From contig NZ_BDCR01000001.1 of assembly GCF_001618385.1 (NCBI RefSeq), positions 558,001-622,000 of the forward strand: DNA of 64,000 nt, given 5' to 3'. The notes under the pieces are model-generated. The model was not told the DNA's origin. It saw only the letters and a program-made list of their open reading frames with translations, and ran no database searches. The position numbers and the translations under genes were made by a program. This stretch comes from Paludibacter jiangxiensis (GTDB lineage Bacteria; Bacteroidota; Bacteroidia; Bacteroidales; Paludibacteraceae). This document shows positions 19,739-29,609 of the stretch, one piece after another; the first letter of the stretch is position 1, and each line of letters starts with the position of its first letter.

Positions 19739-21283
19739 ATGAAAAACAACCTTATTTTTTGCTGCCTAATAACCTTTTTATGCATATCCTGCACAGCAAA
19801 ACTCCCCTCCGATTACCAATCTATCAACAGAGCTCCATCTCTCTACCCGGATTATACAAATCTTTCAATACCCTGGAACATTGCTCCGCTGAATTTTCTC
19901 ATAAAGGAACCGGGAGACGACTTTATCTCAGTGGCATATTCCCGGAAAGGAGATAAACTGCAAGTAGATGGTCAGAAAGTAGAATGGAATTTACAAAAAT
20001 GGCATCAGCTACTCGAAGACAACAAAGGCGATACGTTGTATGTGGATATTTATGTAAAAGGGAACGACAGATGGCACAAATTCTCAACCATCAGAAATTA
20101 CATTGCCCCCGAGAATATTGATGATTATATTTCCTACCGGTTAATCGAACCCTCGTACACCATTTACGAATATCTTACCATCAATCAGCGGAATCTAACG
20201 AACTTTAAGGAAGAGGTTATATACAACAACAGTCTGTTATCCAAGGGAGAAGATGGACAATGCATCAATTGCCACTCGTATCAGAATTATAACAAAACCG
20301 GCAAGATGCAATTTCATGTGCGCCAAAACAAAGGAGGAACAGTCATTGTAACCCCTAACGGCATAAAAAAGGTCGACTTAAAGACAGAATATACCATGTC
20401 AGGAGGTGTGTACCCGGCATGGCATCCATACAAAAACTTAATTGCTTATTCCGTAAATGATATCAGGCAATATTTCCACGACTACAACAAAGAAAAAGTG
20501 GAAGTGATGGACCTAAAATCGGATCTGATACTGTATGATGTAGATAAAAACGAGGTGCGCGAGATCTCTGCCGATCCCAACGAATTAAAAACATTTCCGG
20601 CATGGAGCCCCGATGGAAAGTATCTCTACTATGTAGCCGCCCAATATCCTCAAAAATCAACATCCGGGGATACGATAAGAAAAAATTACAAAAAATACTA
20701 TTACAACATCTACCGAAAGGCATTTAATCCTCAAACATTGGAATTTGGAAACACAGAAATGATTTTCGATGCCGCATCAATTCACAAAAGCGCCACTTTT
20801 CCAAGAGTGTCGCCCAATGGCAAGTATCTATTATTTACTTTGGGCGAATATGGCAACTTTCATATATGGCACAAAAGCAGCGATTTATATTTAATTGATT
20901 TGAGCAATCGTGGGGTATCACCTATGACGGAGCTAAACAGTCCGGATGTGGACAGTTACCACTCATGGTCGTCCAATGGAAACTGGATTATCTTTAGTTC
21001 TCGCCGTGAAGATGGATCATACACCAGACCATACATTGCCTACTTTAAAAACGGCAAGGGGCATAAACCCTTCGTTCTACCACAAAAAGACCCCAATTTT
21101 TACACCGCATTATTTAAGTCGTTCAACATCCCCGAATTTATGGTAAAACCGGTAGCTGCAACACAACGCCAACTGATACAGGCCATTGACAAAAAACCTA
21201 CAAAGGCAACCTTTTACAATCCCAAAAACAAACAAGCCCTGAAAAAAGATACTATTGACGCCAAACACTACTTTAACAAGTAG
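19739..21283 (+). CDS. TolB/PD40-type beta-propeller lipoprotein with a c-type haem motif
   Basis: A 514-residue exported protein. The signal peptide has a lipobox-like end (CISC, Cys18). A CINCH motif (residues 175-179) is a canonical CxxCH haem c attachment site. The rest contains several WD40-like/PD40 blades of the TolB type ([62 protein letters not shown]). It may be a periplasmic or surface electron-transfer or sensing protein; the function is not known to me. The short ORF ends convergently, 10 bp from the RidA-like gene. Confidence 0.65.
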   Translation: MKNNLIFCCLITFLCISCTAKLPSDYQSINRAPSLYPDYTNLSIPWNIAPLNFLIKEPGDDFISVAYSRKGDKLQVDGQKVEWNLQKWHQLLEDNKGDTLYVDIYVKGNDRWHKFSTIRNYIAPENIDDYISYRLIEPSYTIYEYLTINQRNLTNFKEEVIYNNSLLSKGEDGQCINCHSYQNYNKTGKMQFHVRQNKGGTVIVTPNGIKKVDLKTEYTMSGGVYPAWHPYKNLIAYSVNDIRQYFHDYNKEKVEVMDLKSDLILYDVDKNEVREISADPNELKTFPAWSPDGKYLYYVAAQYPQKSTSGDTIRKNYKKYYYNIYRKAFNPQTLEFGNTEMIFDAASIHKSATFPRVSPNGKYLLFTLGEYGNFHIWHKSSDLYLIDLSNRGVSPMTELNSPDVDSYHSWSSNGNWIIFSSRREDGSYTRPYIAYFKNGKGHKPFVLPQKDPNFYTALFKSFNIPEFMVKPVAATQRQLIQAIDKKPTKATFYNPKNKQALKKDTIDAKHYFNK

Positions 21284-21292
21284 CCATCTTTG

Positions 21293-22435
21293 TCAGAAAG
21301 GATAAAACTGAGGATTGCTCATCTCTTTTATCGCCACGCACTCGATCTCTATCAACCATCCCGGGCGGCAGACGGGAGCCAGCAGAATCACTTTCGGGAT
21401 TGACGGATAATGCGCCTGCATATAAGAGTGGACAAATGCATAATCGGCAACATCCCGAAGATAAATAAGAAGATGAGCCACATCCTTCATATCGCACCCT
21501 GCCTCTTCTAATAAGACAGAAATATTTTCAAGCACTCTGGCAGTTTGCTTTTCAATATCTCTCAAATATAAAATATCGCCGTTATTGTCGATACTGGCTG
21601 TACCTGAAATATACACATGACACCGATCACCGTACAAGACGGCAGTGCCTCGTTCAAAAGTGACTCCATATTCACTCGTAGAGTTGAGATGACTTGATCC
21701 TTTCAAATACTGAATTTGCTCCTTCTTCAGTCCCAGAACAGCATAAGCATCCATCAAAACAAGAACCTCGGGATGAATGTGTCTTCCCTCAATGCCAGTA
21801 CTGGCTATATAATGTGTTTGCAGCGTGAGGTTTTCTTTTTCAAAAAAGGTCTTTCGGGCTGTAACCATGCCCGCATACTGACGATCGACGTCTTTCACAA
21901 AAAGCCAGGTTCGAATGCAATTTGACTCCAGGCAGGCATTAAGCTTGTTTAAATATGTTCCATACGCATCAAACACCGATTTTGTTTGTTGCTCTACAGT
22001 TCCCGCTTGTTCGTGTAATTGTGCATGAAAAACATGAGAATAGTGAGGCCGCTTCACTAATGTCCCGTTCCCTTGCATTTTCCCTAAACTAACATTTTCT
22101 ATTCCGCACAACCACAGCACCACCTTCGAGCCCGACAACGGAGGTTGCTGCACCAGAGAAACAGCTTCATCACCTCCTGCTGGCAAGTATTCTGCCTGAT
22201 TCGCAACATCGGATACAAAATAGCGTTTCCAGACCAGGGCAACATCTCGGAATGCTGATTCAGACAAAATACGAGACATTCCCAGATGTAAGCAATCAAA
22301 CTGCTTTCCGGCCGGGAAAGCGGATTCCGTCAACTCCAAAATTGCGTGTAAAACAGCTGCTTGATTCGGTTTTCGATAGATGCTACAAGTCGCCTTTACC
22401 GACAAGTCATCATATCGTATCACACTATAGTTCAT
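21293..22435 (-). CDS. RidA/YjgF-fold protein with N-terminal extension
   Basis: A 380-residue cytoplasmic protein. The C-terminal 130 residues (VYISGTASID, TARVLENISVLLEEAGCDMKDVAHLLIYLRD shortened here to key parts) read as a RidA/YjgF domain. The N-terminal two thirds resemble a diverged second copy, as in chorismatase-like FkbO/Hyg5 proteins. Single-domain RidA proteins hydrolyse reactive enamines; this larger form has no assigned substrate. It starts three bases after the membrane protein gene upstream (translational coupling likely), so both belong to one minus-strand operon. Confidence 0.6.
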   Translation of the reverse strand: MNYSVIRYDDLSVKATCSIYRKPNQAAVLHAILELTESAFPAGKQFDCLHLGMSRILSESAFRDVALVWKRYFVSDVANQAEYLPAGGDEAVSLVQQPPLSGSKVVLWLCGIENVSLGKMQGNGTLVKRPHYSHVFHAQLHEQAGTVEQQTKSVFDAYGTYLNKLNACLESNCIRTWLFVKDVDRQYAGMVTARKTFFEKENLTLQTHYIASTGIEGRHIHPEVLVLMDAYAVLGLKKEQIQYLKGSSHLNSTSEYGVTFERGTAVLYGDRCHVYISGTASIDNNGDILYLRDIEKQTARVLENISVLLEEAGCDMKDVAHLLIYLRDVADYAFVHSYMQAHYPSIPKVILLAPVCRPGWLIEIECVAIKEMSNPQFYPF

Positions 22436-22438
22436 TTC

Positions 22439-23938
22439 TTAATGAAAATCAATATTAATACTATCTCCCTTTTGCATCAACGATCGAATGGCGTTCATCT
22501 CTTTATCCTCCTTTACCAAACGAGGATCGTCTATGTAGCGTTGATATTTTTCGGCCCATTTGCGATGAAACATTGTTTGAGACAATACGTTGTTGTATTT
22601 CCGGGCTAAAGCATACTCCTGGTTCAGCAATGCACACTTTACCATATATTTGAGATAAGTCACTCGCAACCCAAACTCTACTGTTCCTTCCATGCTCCAC
22701 CGGTAACTCTCATTTATCTTACCATAGTTATAAAAAAGCGAACGACCACTCATCAGCAGAAGTGCCATACCGGGACGAACACTCGGGGTTGGAACTACAT
22801 TGTTAATATCCATCACTCCTTTTCCCGCATTATAGCCGAGCTTAAATATGGCCAAATTGTTATTCAATACCACATTACGAGTAGGTGTCCCCCTCATATT
22901 TCCGGCTATCACCGTTACTTTTTGCCAATTCCCTTTGTCCACTGCAGCAGCCATTTTTACCTCTGCCATAAAGTTTTCGTTTTGATACGACATCACATAG
23001 GTAAAAATCAGAGCACACACGTAAATTATAGAAGATAAGACTACGGCAGTTTTAGCCGGTTTCGGAGAAACTTCGCTATGTCGGAACAAAAACAACAGAG
23101 CCAGCAGAAAAGATAGAAACAACAGGATGAACGGAATCCACAAAACGAACTCCGCTGAATTGAAAAAGAAACGGGGCAGAACAGCTGTATATACATAAAA
23201 CTGCTGCATGTAACTATACGCAAAATAATAATATGCCTGCGGAATTAAAACAATCGCAGACAAACCCACGCCGACAATTACAAATCGCATCGCATCTTTG
23301 TCTCTCCAAAATGGAAACAGTTCGTAAAGAACAATGATTAGCCCGGTGAATAGAGCATAAAAACCGAACAAGGGATAACCTATTGCAACGATAAAAACAA
23401 GACTGGCAAGACGAAGCAGCAGATGAAGAGTTCTTTTATATGCGATGAACAACAGCAAAAAAGACACTGTTCCCAAAGCATTGGAGAAAAAATAGCCTGG
23501 CGATTTAAGCGACATCCAAACGTATCCTAAATCGGAAACAGACAGCAGAAGCATTAACCCAGGAATAAAGGAGAGAGGAAAATAGTGCCGGGGAATACGA
23601 AAAGCCTTAATGGATAAGTATTGAATTGCCAGCAGGAGCAAAATAAACGCAACACTTCCCAACCACGGATAGTATAGAAATTGCGTGAAAAATGTCCCCA
23701 AATAGATCAGCAATCCACCAGCAAACCGAAAGCAGTCAGAAAAAAAGAGAGAGGTAGGTAAAAAAATGGAGAATTCGTCAATCCACTTCAGCACCGAATC
23801 GTTTTGTACACTTGTCAGATTAAACGCCAACAGCACAAACAGTGCAATACAACCCAATTGAAACTGAGTATAATCAGATATATTCTTGAACGGCAAAGAT
23901 TTCTTTTTGACACCGTCCTTTTTTTTCTGTGATTTCAT
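22439..23938 (-). CDS. polytopic membrane protein, DUF6057-like
   Basis: About 499 residues. A Lys-rich cytoplasmic N-terminus (MKSQKKKDGVKKK) precedes about ten hydrophobic segments up to residue 320. The soluble C-terminal part contains NMRGTPTRNVVLNNNLAIFK and helices that look like TPR. This architecture matches Bacteroidetes proteins labelled DUF6057; no function is known. The frame can be extended to 23989, but the added residues are Cys/aromatic-rich and unlike a normal N-terminus. The promoter is at 24064-24094. Translationally coupled to the RidA-like gene. Confidence 0.65.
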   Translation of the reverse strand: MKSQKKKDGVKKKSLPFKNISDYTQFQLGCIALFVLLAFNLTSVQNDSVLKWIDEFSIFLPTSLFFSDCFRFAGGLLIYLGTFFTQFLYYPWLGSVAFILLLLAIQYLSIKAFRIPRHYFPLSFIPGLMLLLSVSDLGYVWMSLKSPGYFFSNALGTVSFLLLFIAYKRTLHLLLRLASLVFIVAIGYPLFGFYALFTGLIIVLYELFPFWRDKDAMRFVIVGVGLSAIVLIPQAYYYFAYSYMQQFYVYTAVLPRFFFNSAEFVLWIPFILLFLSFLLALLFLFRHSEVSPKPAKTAVVLSSIIYVCALIFTYVMSYQNENFMAEVKMAAAVDKGNWQKVTVIAGNMRGTPTRNVVLNNNLAIFKLGYNAGKGVMDINNVVPTPSVRPGMALLLMSGRSLFYNYGKINESYRWSMEGTVEFGLRVTYLKYMVKCALLNQEYALARKYNNVLSQTMFHRKWAEKYQRYIDDPRLVKEDKEMNAIRSLMQKGDSINIDFH

Positions 23939-24063
23939 GGCAGATAAGCAAACAAAAACGCATTGACCGAAATTCAGGTAACACCACATTAACCAAACAG
24001 TTAACGCAGAAAACTATTAGTTGTCAACATAAAAACTAACACATTTTACTTGAATTACAGACA

Positions 24064-24094
24064 CAAAGATAGCCGAATTCTTTCATAAGCCAAT
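24064..24094 (-). promoter_or_regulatory. promoter of the membrane protein-RidA operon
   Basis: Minus-strand TATCTTTG (24064-24071) and TTG (24092-24094) with exactly 20 nt between. The leader to ATG 23938 would be about 120 nt. The 178 bp from here to the miaB promoter contain nothing I recognise. Confidence 0.7.
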
Positions 24095-24272
24095 AGCTTG
24101 GGGTGCAAGGGATATACACTCGTCGTGCAGTATCCTTTAAGAGTGGCCGAACATCAGTAGATGAATCAAAGCAACAAAACCAAAGCAGTTTGTCACCCAA
24201 CCCTCCAGATAGATGGTAAGATAACTTCATATCGGAGAAAGGTCATGCCTCAAAATTTGCACAAAAAATGAT

Positions 24273-24280
24273 TACCTTTG
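24273..24280 (+). promoter_or_regulatory. -7 element of the miaB promoter
   Basis: TACCTTTG 27 nt upstream of ATG 24308. It overlaps the TTG at 24278 that opens the longest frame, which argues for the ATG as the true start. Confidence 0.65.
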
Positions 24281-24307
24281 CCGTCTGAATTTTTTAGCCA
24301 TTATAAT

Positions 24308-25675
24308 ATGCAGAATCCTAATAATAAGGATAACACTAACCATACAGATTCGCTTTCTCTCGATAAGAAACTCTTTATTGAAACATACGGCTGCCAGATG
24401 AACGTAGCCGATAGCGAGGTCGTTGTTTCCATTCTGGAGATGGACGGATACTCCCTTACAGAAAAAATTACCGAAGCTGACGCCATCATGGTAAATACCT
24501 GTTCGGTGCGCGACAATGCCGAACAGAAAATTCTCTCCCGTCTCGACTATTTCAAGTCATTACGCAAGAAGAAGCCAAATCTGATTGTAGGTATTATCGG
24601 ATGTATGGCCGAACGTGTAAAAGAAGATCTCATCAACAATCATAATGTGGATGTAGTAGTAGGGCCGGATGCTTATCTCGACATTCCAAACCTGATGGGT
24701 GCCGTTGAAAAAGGCGAAAAAGCCATCAACGTGGAGTTATCTACAACAGAAACTTATAAAGATGTACTGCCCGCACGTATAGGAAATCCTATTTCTGGTT
24801 TTATTTCCATTATGCGTGGCTGCAATAATTTCTGCTCTTATTGCATCGTGCCTTATACACGCGGTCGCGAACGCAGCCGTGATCCGGAAAGCATTCTCAA
24901 CGAACTGCGCGACTTACAAAACCGTGGCTACAAGGAAGTCACCCTTCTGGGACAAAACGTAAATTCATTCCGCTTCGAAAAAGAGGGGAATGTGGTTGAT
25001 TTTCCGGCATTGCTCGAATTGGTTGCTCAGGAAGCTCCTGAAATGCGGATCCGTTTCTCCACTTCGCACCCGAAGGACATGAGCGATAAAACCCTTGAAG
25101 TAATTGCGGCTCACAATAATCTGTGCAAGTACATTCACCTGCCTGTGCAATCGGGCAGCAACGATGTACTGAAACGCATGAACCGGAAATATACACGCGA
25201 ATGGTATCTGGACAGAATCGCTGCCATCAAACGTATTTTGCCGGAAGCCAGCATTACTACCGACGTTTTCTGTGGATTCCCATCAGAAACGGAAGAAGAT
25301 CATGCTCAGACACTTTCGTTAATGAAAGAGGTTGGTTTTGATTCGGCATTTATGTTCAAATATTCCGAACGTCCGGGAACTTATGCTGCTAAAAACCTTC
25401 CGGATGACATTTCAGAAGAGGTAAAAATTGAACGTTTACAGCAAATTATCGACTTGCAAAATACACTTTCAGCCGAAGCCAATAAAAAATCCATCGGAAA
25501 AACGTATGAAGTGCTGATTGAAGGCTATTCTAAACGGTCACGAGACCATTTCTTTGGAAGAACTTCGCAAAATAAAGTGGCTGTTTTCCCGAAAGGTGGT
25601 CATCACATCGGCGAATTTGTAAATGTAAAAATCGTCGATACATCATCGGCTACACTTATAGGAGAGTTAATCTAA
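24308..25675 (+). CDS. miaB: tRNA-2-methylthio-N6-dimethylallyladenosine synthase
   Basis: About 455 residues. An N-terminal UPF0004 domain holds three conserved cysteines (YGCQMN, NTCSVRD, IGCMAER) for the auxiliary 4Fe-4S cluster. The radical SAM motif CNNFCSYC follows, and a C-terminal TRAM domain (SIGKTYEVLIEG to the end) binds tRNA. MiaB adds the methylthio group to i6A37 of tRNAs reading U-starting codons. The YGCQMN and NTCSVRD signatures favour MiaB over MtaB or RimO. First gene of a plus-strand series; the yfhO-like gene starts 37 bp downstream. Confidence 0.96.
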   Translation: MQNPNNKDNTNHTDSLSLDKKLFIETYGCQMNVADSEVVVSILEMDGYSLTEKITEADAIMVNTCSVRDNAEQKILSRLDYFKSLRKKKPNLIVGIIGCMAERVKEDLINNHNVDVVVGPDAYLDIPNLMGAVEKGEKAINVELSTTETYKDVLPARIGNPISGFISIMRGCNNFCSYCIVPYTRGRERSRDPESILNELRDLQNRGYKEVTLLGQNVNSFRFEKEGNVVDFPALLELVAQEAPEMRIRFSTSHPKDMSDKTLEVIAAHNNLCKYIHLPVQSGSNDVLKRMNRKYTREWYLDRIAAIKRILPEASITTDVFCGFPSETEEDHAQTLSLMKEVGFDSAFMFKYSERPGTYAAKNLPDDISEEVKIERLQQIIDLQNTLSAEANKKSIGKTYEVLIEGYSKRSRDHFFGRTSQNKVAVFPKGGHHIGEFVNVKIVDTSSATLIGELI

Positions 25676-25712
25676 AAGCATACAGAAAAAGGTAACATAA
25701 CGTTAAGGTATT

Positions 25713-28205
25713 ATGAACAAACAACTTTGGAGCAAAGCTTGGCCTCACATGGCTGCCATCCTGTTTTTTATTGTTATTTCTTACGTCTATTTCAGTCCTG
25801 TTATCGACGGAAAAGTAGTTGTCGGGCACGATAACCAGACCTGGGCAGGAATGTCGAAAGAGACCACCGATTTTAACGGGTCGCATGATTCACCGACTTT
25901 GTGGACCAACAGCATGTTTGGCGGAATGCCCACTTACCAGATTGCGATGGATAGTCCTTCCACAGCAGTAAGCTTTATCTATTCATTCTTTACCAATTTC
26001 CCGCGCCCTGTTTTCTACCTTATCCTTTATCTGATAGGATTTTACATTTTACTCCTCTCGCTCAGGGTAAATCCATGGCTGAGTGCGTTGGGTGCTATCG
26101 GTTTTGCATTTGCATCCTACAACTTCATTATAATAGTTGCAGGTCACAGCAGTAAGGCAATTACACTGGCATACATGGCTCCGGTTATAGGCAGCGTGGT
26201 GATGTCGTACCGAAGTAACCGTTGGCTGGGAGCAATACTGACGGCAATTTTCTTAGCGCTGGGGATCAAATCCGGACACATCCAGATCGTTTACTACGTG
26301 ATGATGTTACTCGGTGTTTTCATCGTATCCGAACTTATTTATGCCATCCTCGAAAAGCAGATCAAATCCTTCCTGATCACTTCTGCAGGCTTACTTGGAG
26401 CTGCTATTATTGCCATGGGAATCAACGCCACAACACTTATAACCACCTATGAGTATGGCAAATATTCAATGCGAGGTCAAAGTTCAGACACTGCGCACAG
26501 CGCACAGAAATCGAACGGAGGTCTTGAAAAAGATTACATCACCCAGTGGAGTTACGGGGTCGGCGAAACCATGACATTACTGATGCCTGACTTTTACGGA
26601 GGTTCCAGCATTGGAACTCTCGATGAAAATTCAAATACCGGCAAAAAACTTTCTTCTCTGGGAGCAGATGCCACCCAGATCATGAGCACTCAAAAGTGGC
26701 CTCTTTACTGGGGAAGCCAGCCGAGCACATCGGGTCCTGTTTACATTGGTGCCATTATCTGTTTCCTTTTTGTGTTGGGATTGTTTCTGGTAGATGGAAA
26801 ATACAAGTGGTGGTTGTTGGCAGGTACAGTGCTTTCAATCATGCTTGCCTGGGGTAAAAACTTTGGTATACTCACCAACTTCTTCATCGACTATGTACCG
26901 TATTACAACAAGTTCAGAACGGTAGCGATGATATTGATTATAGCTGGATATACAATGCCAATAATGGCGATTCTGGCTCTTCAGGCATTGATCAAAAACA
27001 ATATCGACAAAGCCAAACTGACAAAGAGTCTGTATTGGGCAGCAGGAATTACAGGCGGACTTTGTCTCCTTTTCTGGTTAATACCTTCGTTGGCAGGGAA
27101 TTTTGTTTCACCGGAAGACGCACAATTCTCGGGTGATTATTCTTTCCTGAAAACAACATTGCCGCTTGATCGTCAGGCAATAATGAAAGCAGATGCACTT
27201 CGTTCGCTGATCTTTATAGTTCTTGCAGCCGGTGCTATCTGGGTTTATGCCAAAAACAAACTAAAAGCAGCCCATTTGTATCTCATTTTTGCCGTCTTGT
27301 TTATTGCCGACATGTATCCGGTAGCGAAACGTTACCTGAACGACGACAATTTTGTGTCGAAACAGACTGCACAAGCTACAAAACCAACTCAGGCTGACAA
27401 ATTCATCCTTCAGGATAAATCTGATTATCGCGTACTCAACCTTGCAGTTAGTCCGTTTAACGATGCATCAACATCATATTTCCACAAAAGCATTGGCGGA
27501 TACCACGGCGCAAAATTGCGTTCTTATCAGGATTTGATTGACGTTCAGCTTATTCCCGAGATGCAGGCTATAAGCAACGTATTCCAGCATGCAAAAACGT
27601 TGACTGATGTCCAGGCTCCGCTTGCCAAACTCAGCGTGTTAAATATGCTGAATATGAAGTATCTGATTTATAATCCGGAAGCAATGCCTATAACCAACCC
27701 TTACGCTAACGGAACGCAATGGTTTGTGAAGAAAATCATTCCTGTAGAAAATAACAGTGAAGCCCTGCGCAAAGTTGGTCAGATTGATACAAAAAATGAA
27801 GCTTTGGTAGAAAAAGCCGTTGCCACATCATTGCCAGCGACTTTTGCAAAGGATACGACCGCCACAATTACCCTGAAAAAATATGAGCCTAACGATTTGG
27901 TTTATAGCTACAAATCCAACAGTGATCAGGTTGCCATATTCTCCGAAATTTACTATGACAAAGGTTGGACAGCTTATGTAAACGGAGCGCAAGTGCCATA
28001 CTTCAAAGCAAATTACTTGCTCAGAGGGATTGCCCTTAAGCCAGGCCAATACGATGTGGAATTCAAATTTGATCCCCCATCCTATTCTACGGGGAATACA
28101 ATCTCTTATGCTTCTTCCATCCTGTTGGTTCTGATTGTTTTGGGAGGTGGATTTTTCGCATGGAGAAGAAATACAAAAGACCCAAAAGAGGCCGGAAAAG
28201 AATAG
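25713..28205 (+). CDS. YfhO family polytopic membrane protein
   Basis: An 830-residue integral membrane protein with about 12 hydrophobic segments. The first external loop, after helix 1, holds GHDNQTW and the conserved NSMFGGMPTYQ. A large C-terminal soluble domain (about residues 550-795) is followed by a last helix near residue 810. This is the Bacteroidetes form of the YfhO family (GT-C-like fold); in Firmicutes YfhO-type proteins glycosylate lipoteichoic acid. The acceptor here is unknown. It follows miaB by 37 bp, which may be read-through. Confidence 0.8.
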   Translation: MNKQLWSKAWPHMAAILFFIVISYVYFSPVIDGKVVVGHDNQTWAGMSKETTDFNGSHDSPTLWTNSMFGGMPTYQIAMDSPSTAVSFIYSFFTNFPRPVFYLILYLIGFYILLLSLRVNPWLSALGAIGFAFASYNFIIIVAGHSSKAITLAYMAPVIGSVVMSYRSNRWLGAILTAIFLALGIKSGHIQIVYYVMMLLGVFIVSELIYAILEKQIKSFLITSAGLLGAAIIAMGINATTLITTYEYGKYSMRGQSSDTAHSAQKSNGGLEKDYITQWSYGVGETMTLLMPDFYGGSSIGTLDENSNTGKKLSSLGADATQIMSTQKWPLYWGSQPSTSGPVYIGAIICFLFVLGLFLVDGKYKWWLLAGTVLSIMLAWGKNFGILTNFFIDYVPYYNKFRTVAMILIIAGYTMPIMAILALQALIKNNIDKAKLTKSLYWAAGITGGLCLLFWLIPSLAGNFVSPEDAQFSGDYSFLKTTLPLDRQAIMKADALRSLIFIVLAAGAIWVYAKNKLKAAHLYLIFAVLFIADMYPVAKRYLNDDNFVSKQTAQATKPTQADKFILQDKSDYRVLNLAVSPFNDASTSYFHKSIGGYHGAKLRSYQDLIDVQLIPEMQAISNVFQHAKTLTDVQAPLAKLSVLNMLNMKYLIYNPEAMPITNPYANGTQWFVKKIIPVENNSEALRKVGQIDTKNEALVEKAVATSLPATFAKDTTATITLKKYEPNDLVYSYKSNSDQVAIFSEIYYDKGWTAYVNGAQVPYFKANYLLRGIALKPGQYDVEFKFDPPSYSTGNTISYASSILLVLIVLGGGFFAWRRNTKDPKEAGKE

Positions 28206-28253
28206 TCTGAAACCGGCTTGTAAATAAGTATTGGCAATGTTTATCTTTTTTTG

Positions 28254-28286
28254 TTGCTCTCGTAATAACAGAAAGAGCTATCTTTG
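28254..28286 (+). promoter_or_regulatory. promoter of ftsX
   Basis: TTG (28254-28256), 22 nt, TATCTTTG (28279-28286), about 54 nt upstream of the ftsX start codon. Confidence 0.6.
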
Positions 28287-28339
28287 CAGTAAATTTTGGA
28301 TAATGGAATCGAACGTCCAGTTTAAACTGTAGCAATCAG

Positions 28340-29218
28340 ATGTCGAATTCAGCAAAAACAGCAAAGAAGAAATTCTTTAATCTTCACTTTACGGTCACCG
28401 TCAGCATATCGCTTGTGCTTTTCCTTATTGGATTCATTGCACTTTTGTTGATGGTAGGGAAAGATGTTTCCAACTATGTTAAGGAAAACGTCAACATGTC
28501 GGTTGTGTTGGAAGACTCCATCTCGCCGGCTAACAGGTTTGCCCTCGAGAAAGCCGTAAAAGCGATGCCGGCAACTAAATCATACGATTATATCAGCAAA
28601 GATCAGGCGCTGAAAGACCATATTCGTGATTTAGGAGAGAACCCGCAGGATTTCCTTGGTTACAATCCGTTATTGGCATCCTACGAAATCAAGCTGAAAT
28701 CGGACTATGCCAACCCTGATTCAGCGTCGAAGATGGAAACTCAGCTAAAACAGTTTCTCGGGGTGAAACAGGTAATGTACCAGAAGGATATAGTACATCT
28801 GGTCAACAACAACATTCAAAAGACCGGATTCATTCTTTCGGGGGTGGCACTCATCCTGCTATTTGTATCTATTGTTTTGCTTAACAACACCATACGTATA
28901 AGTATCTATTCAAAGAGATTCCTTATAAACACGATGAAGCTGGTCGGCGCCAAAGCATGGTTCATCCGCCGTCCGTTTATTCTGAAAAGCCTGCTGAACG
29001 GACTTACCGCAGCATTACTTGCATTGGTGATGTTGACCGGAGCTGTTTATTATTTACAGTATGAAATTGGGGCAACATTTAACCTGTACCGTTTGGATGT
29101 ATTGGTAATTGTCGGCGGACTTGTAATACTGTTTGCACTGATTATCACCTTTTTTGCTTCTCTTTTTGCGGTGAACCGTTATATCAGAATGCGCACTGAT
29201 TCGTACTATTTTGTATAA
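28340..29218 (+). CDS. ftsX: cell division protein FtsX
   Basis: 292 residues. Cytoplasmic N-terminus, helix 1 (about residues 18-42), an extracytoplasmic domain of about 120 residues starting SVVLEDSISPANR, then three helices arranged like the FtsX/MacB permease fold, with NTMKLVGAKAWFIRRPF as the cytoplasmic loop that contacts FtsE. FtsEX is an ABC-type complex that activates septal peptidoglycan hydrolases. ftsE is not in the window. It leads the conserved ftsX-DUF3098-uppP-truB-queA gene order of Bacteroidales. Confidence 0.93.
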   Translation: MSNSAKTAKKKFFNLHFTVTVSISLVLFLIGFIALLLMVGKDVSNYVKENVNMSVVLEDSISPANRFALEKAVKAMPATKSYDYISKDQALKDHIRDLGENPQDFLGYNPLLASYEIKLKSDYANPDSASKMETQLKQFLGVKQVMYQKDIVHLVNNNIQKTGFILSGVALILLFVSIVLLNNTIRISIYSKRFLINTMKLVGAKAWFIRRPFILKSLLNGLTAALLALVMLTGAVYYLQYEIGATFNLYRLDVLVIVGGLVILFALIITFFASLFAVNRYIRMRTDSYYFV

Positions 29219-29271
29219 TTGCACTCATAATACTGAAACCAATGAAACGCCCATGACAAAATTTGCCGCTC

Positions 29272-29300
29272 TTGATACCCAAGAGAGAGATTTAATTTTG
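29272..29300 (+). promoter_or_regulatory. promoter of DUF3098-uppP
   Basis: TTG (29272-29274), 18 nt, TAATTTTG (29293-29300). A 6-bp inverted repeat CTCTTG/CAAGAG (29269-29285) overlaps the -33 element and could be an operator or a weak terminator stem. Confidence 0.5.
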
Positions 29301-29339
29301 GCATGAAGTTCCATGTGCTCTTAAAACAATTATAAACAC

Positions 29340-29606
29340 ATGAAAAAGAAAACAACATCTGAAGTAAAGGAAACTTCAAAAGAAGATAAGGCTTTTGCTT
29401 TTGGCAAAACCAATTGGTTGTTAATGGTTGTATCATTAGCTTGTATCCTGATTGGATTCCTGCTCATGACCGGAAGTTCATCCGGAGAGCAGTTCAACCC
29501 GGATATATTCAGTACCCGTCGAATCACAGTTGGCCCGATGATCGCTCTTTTCGGCTTTTTGTTTATGATTGTAGCCATTATGTGGCCAAACAAAAAGGGA
29601 GAATAA
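29340..29606 (+). CDS. DUF3098 family small membrane protein
   Basis: 88 residues with a Lys/Glu-rich cytoplasmic start, FAFGKTNW, helix 1 (about 30-48), an external loop with FNPDIFSTRRITVGP and helix 2 (about 67-83). The FNPDIFS.RRIT core is the DUF3098 signature. Its function is unknown, but it is almost always found between ftsX and uppP in Bacteroidetes, so a role in envelope growth is likely. It ends 3 bp before uppP. Confidence 0.85.
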   Translation: MKKKTTSEVKETSKEDKAFAFGKTNWLLMVVSLACILIGFLLMTGSSSGEQFNPDIFSTRRITVGPMIALFGFLFMIVAIMWPNKKGE

Positions 29607-29609
29607 GGG

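Noticed and set aside
24036-24230. 64-codon minus-strand frame upstream of the DUF6057-like gene
   Set aside because: It contains the operon promoter and has no coding signature.
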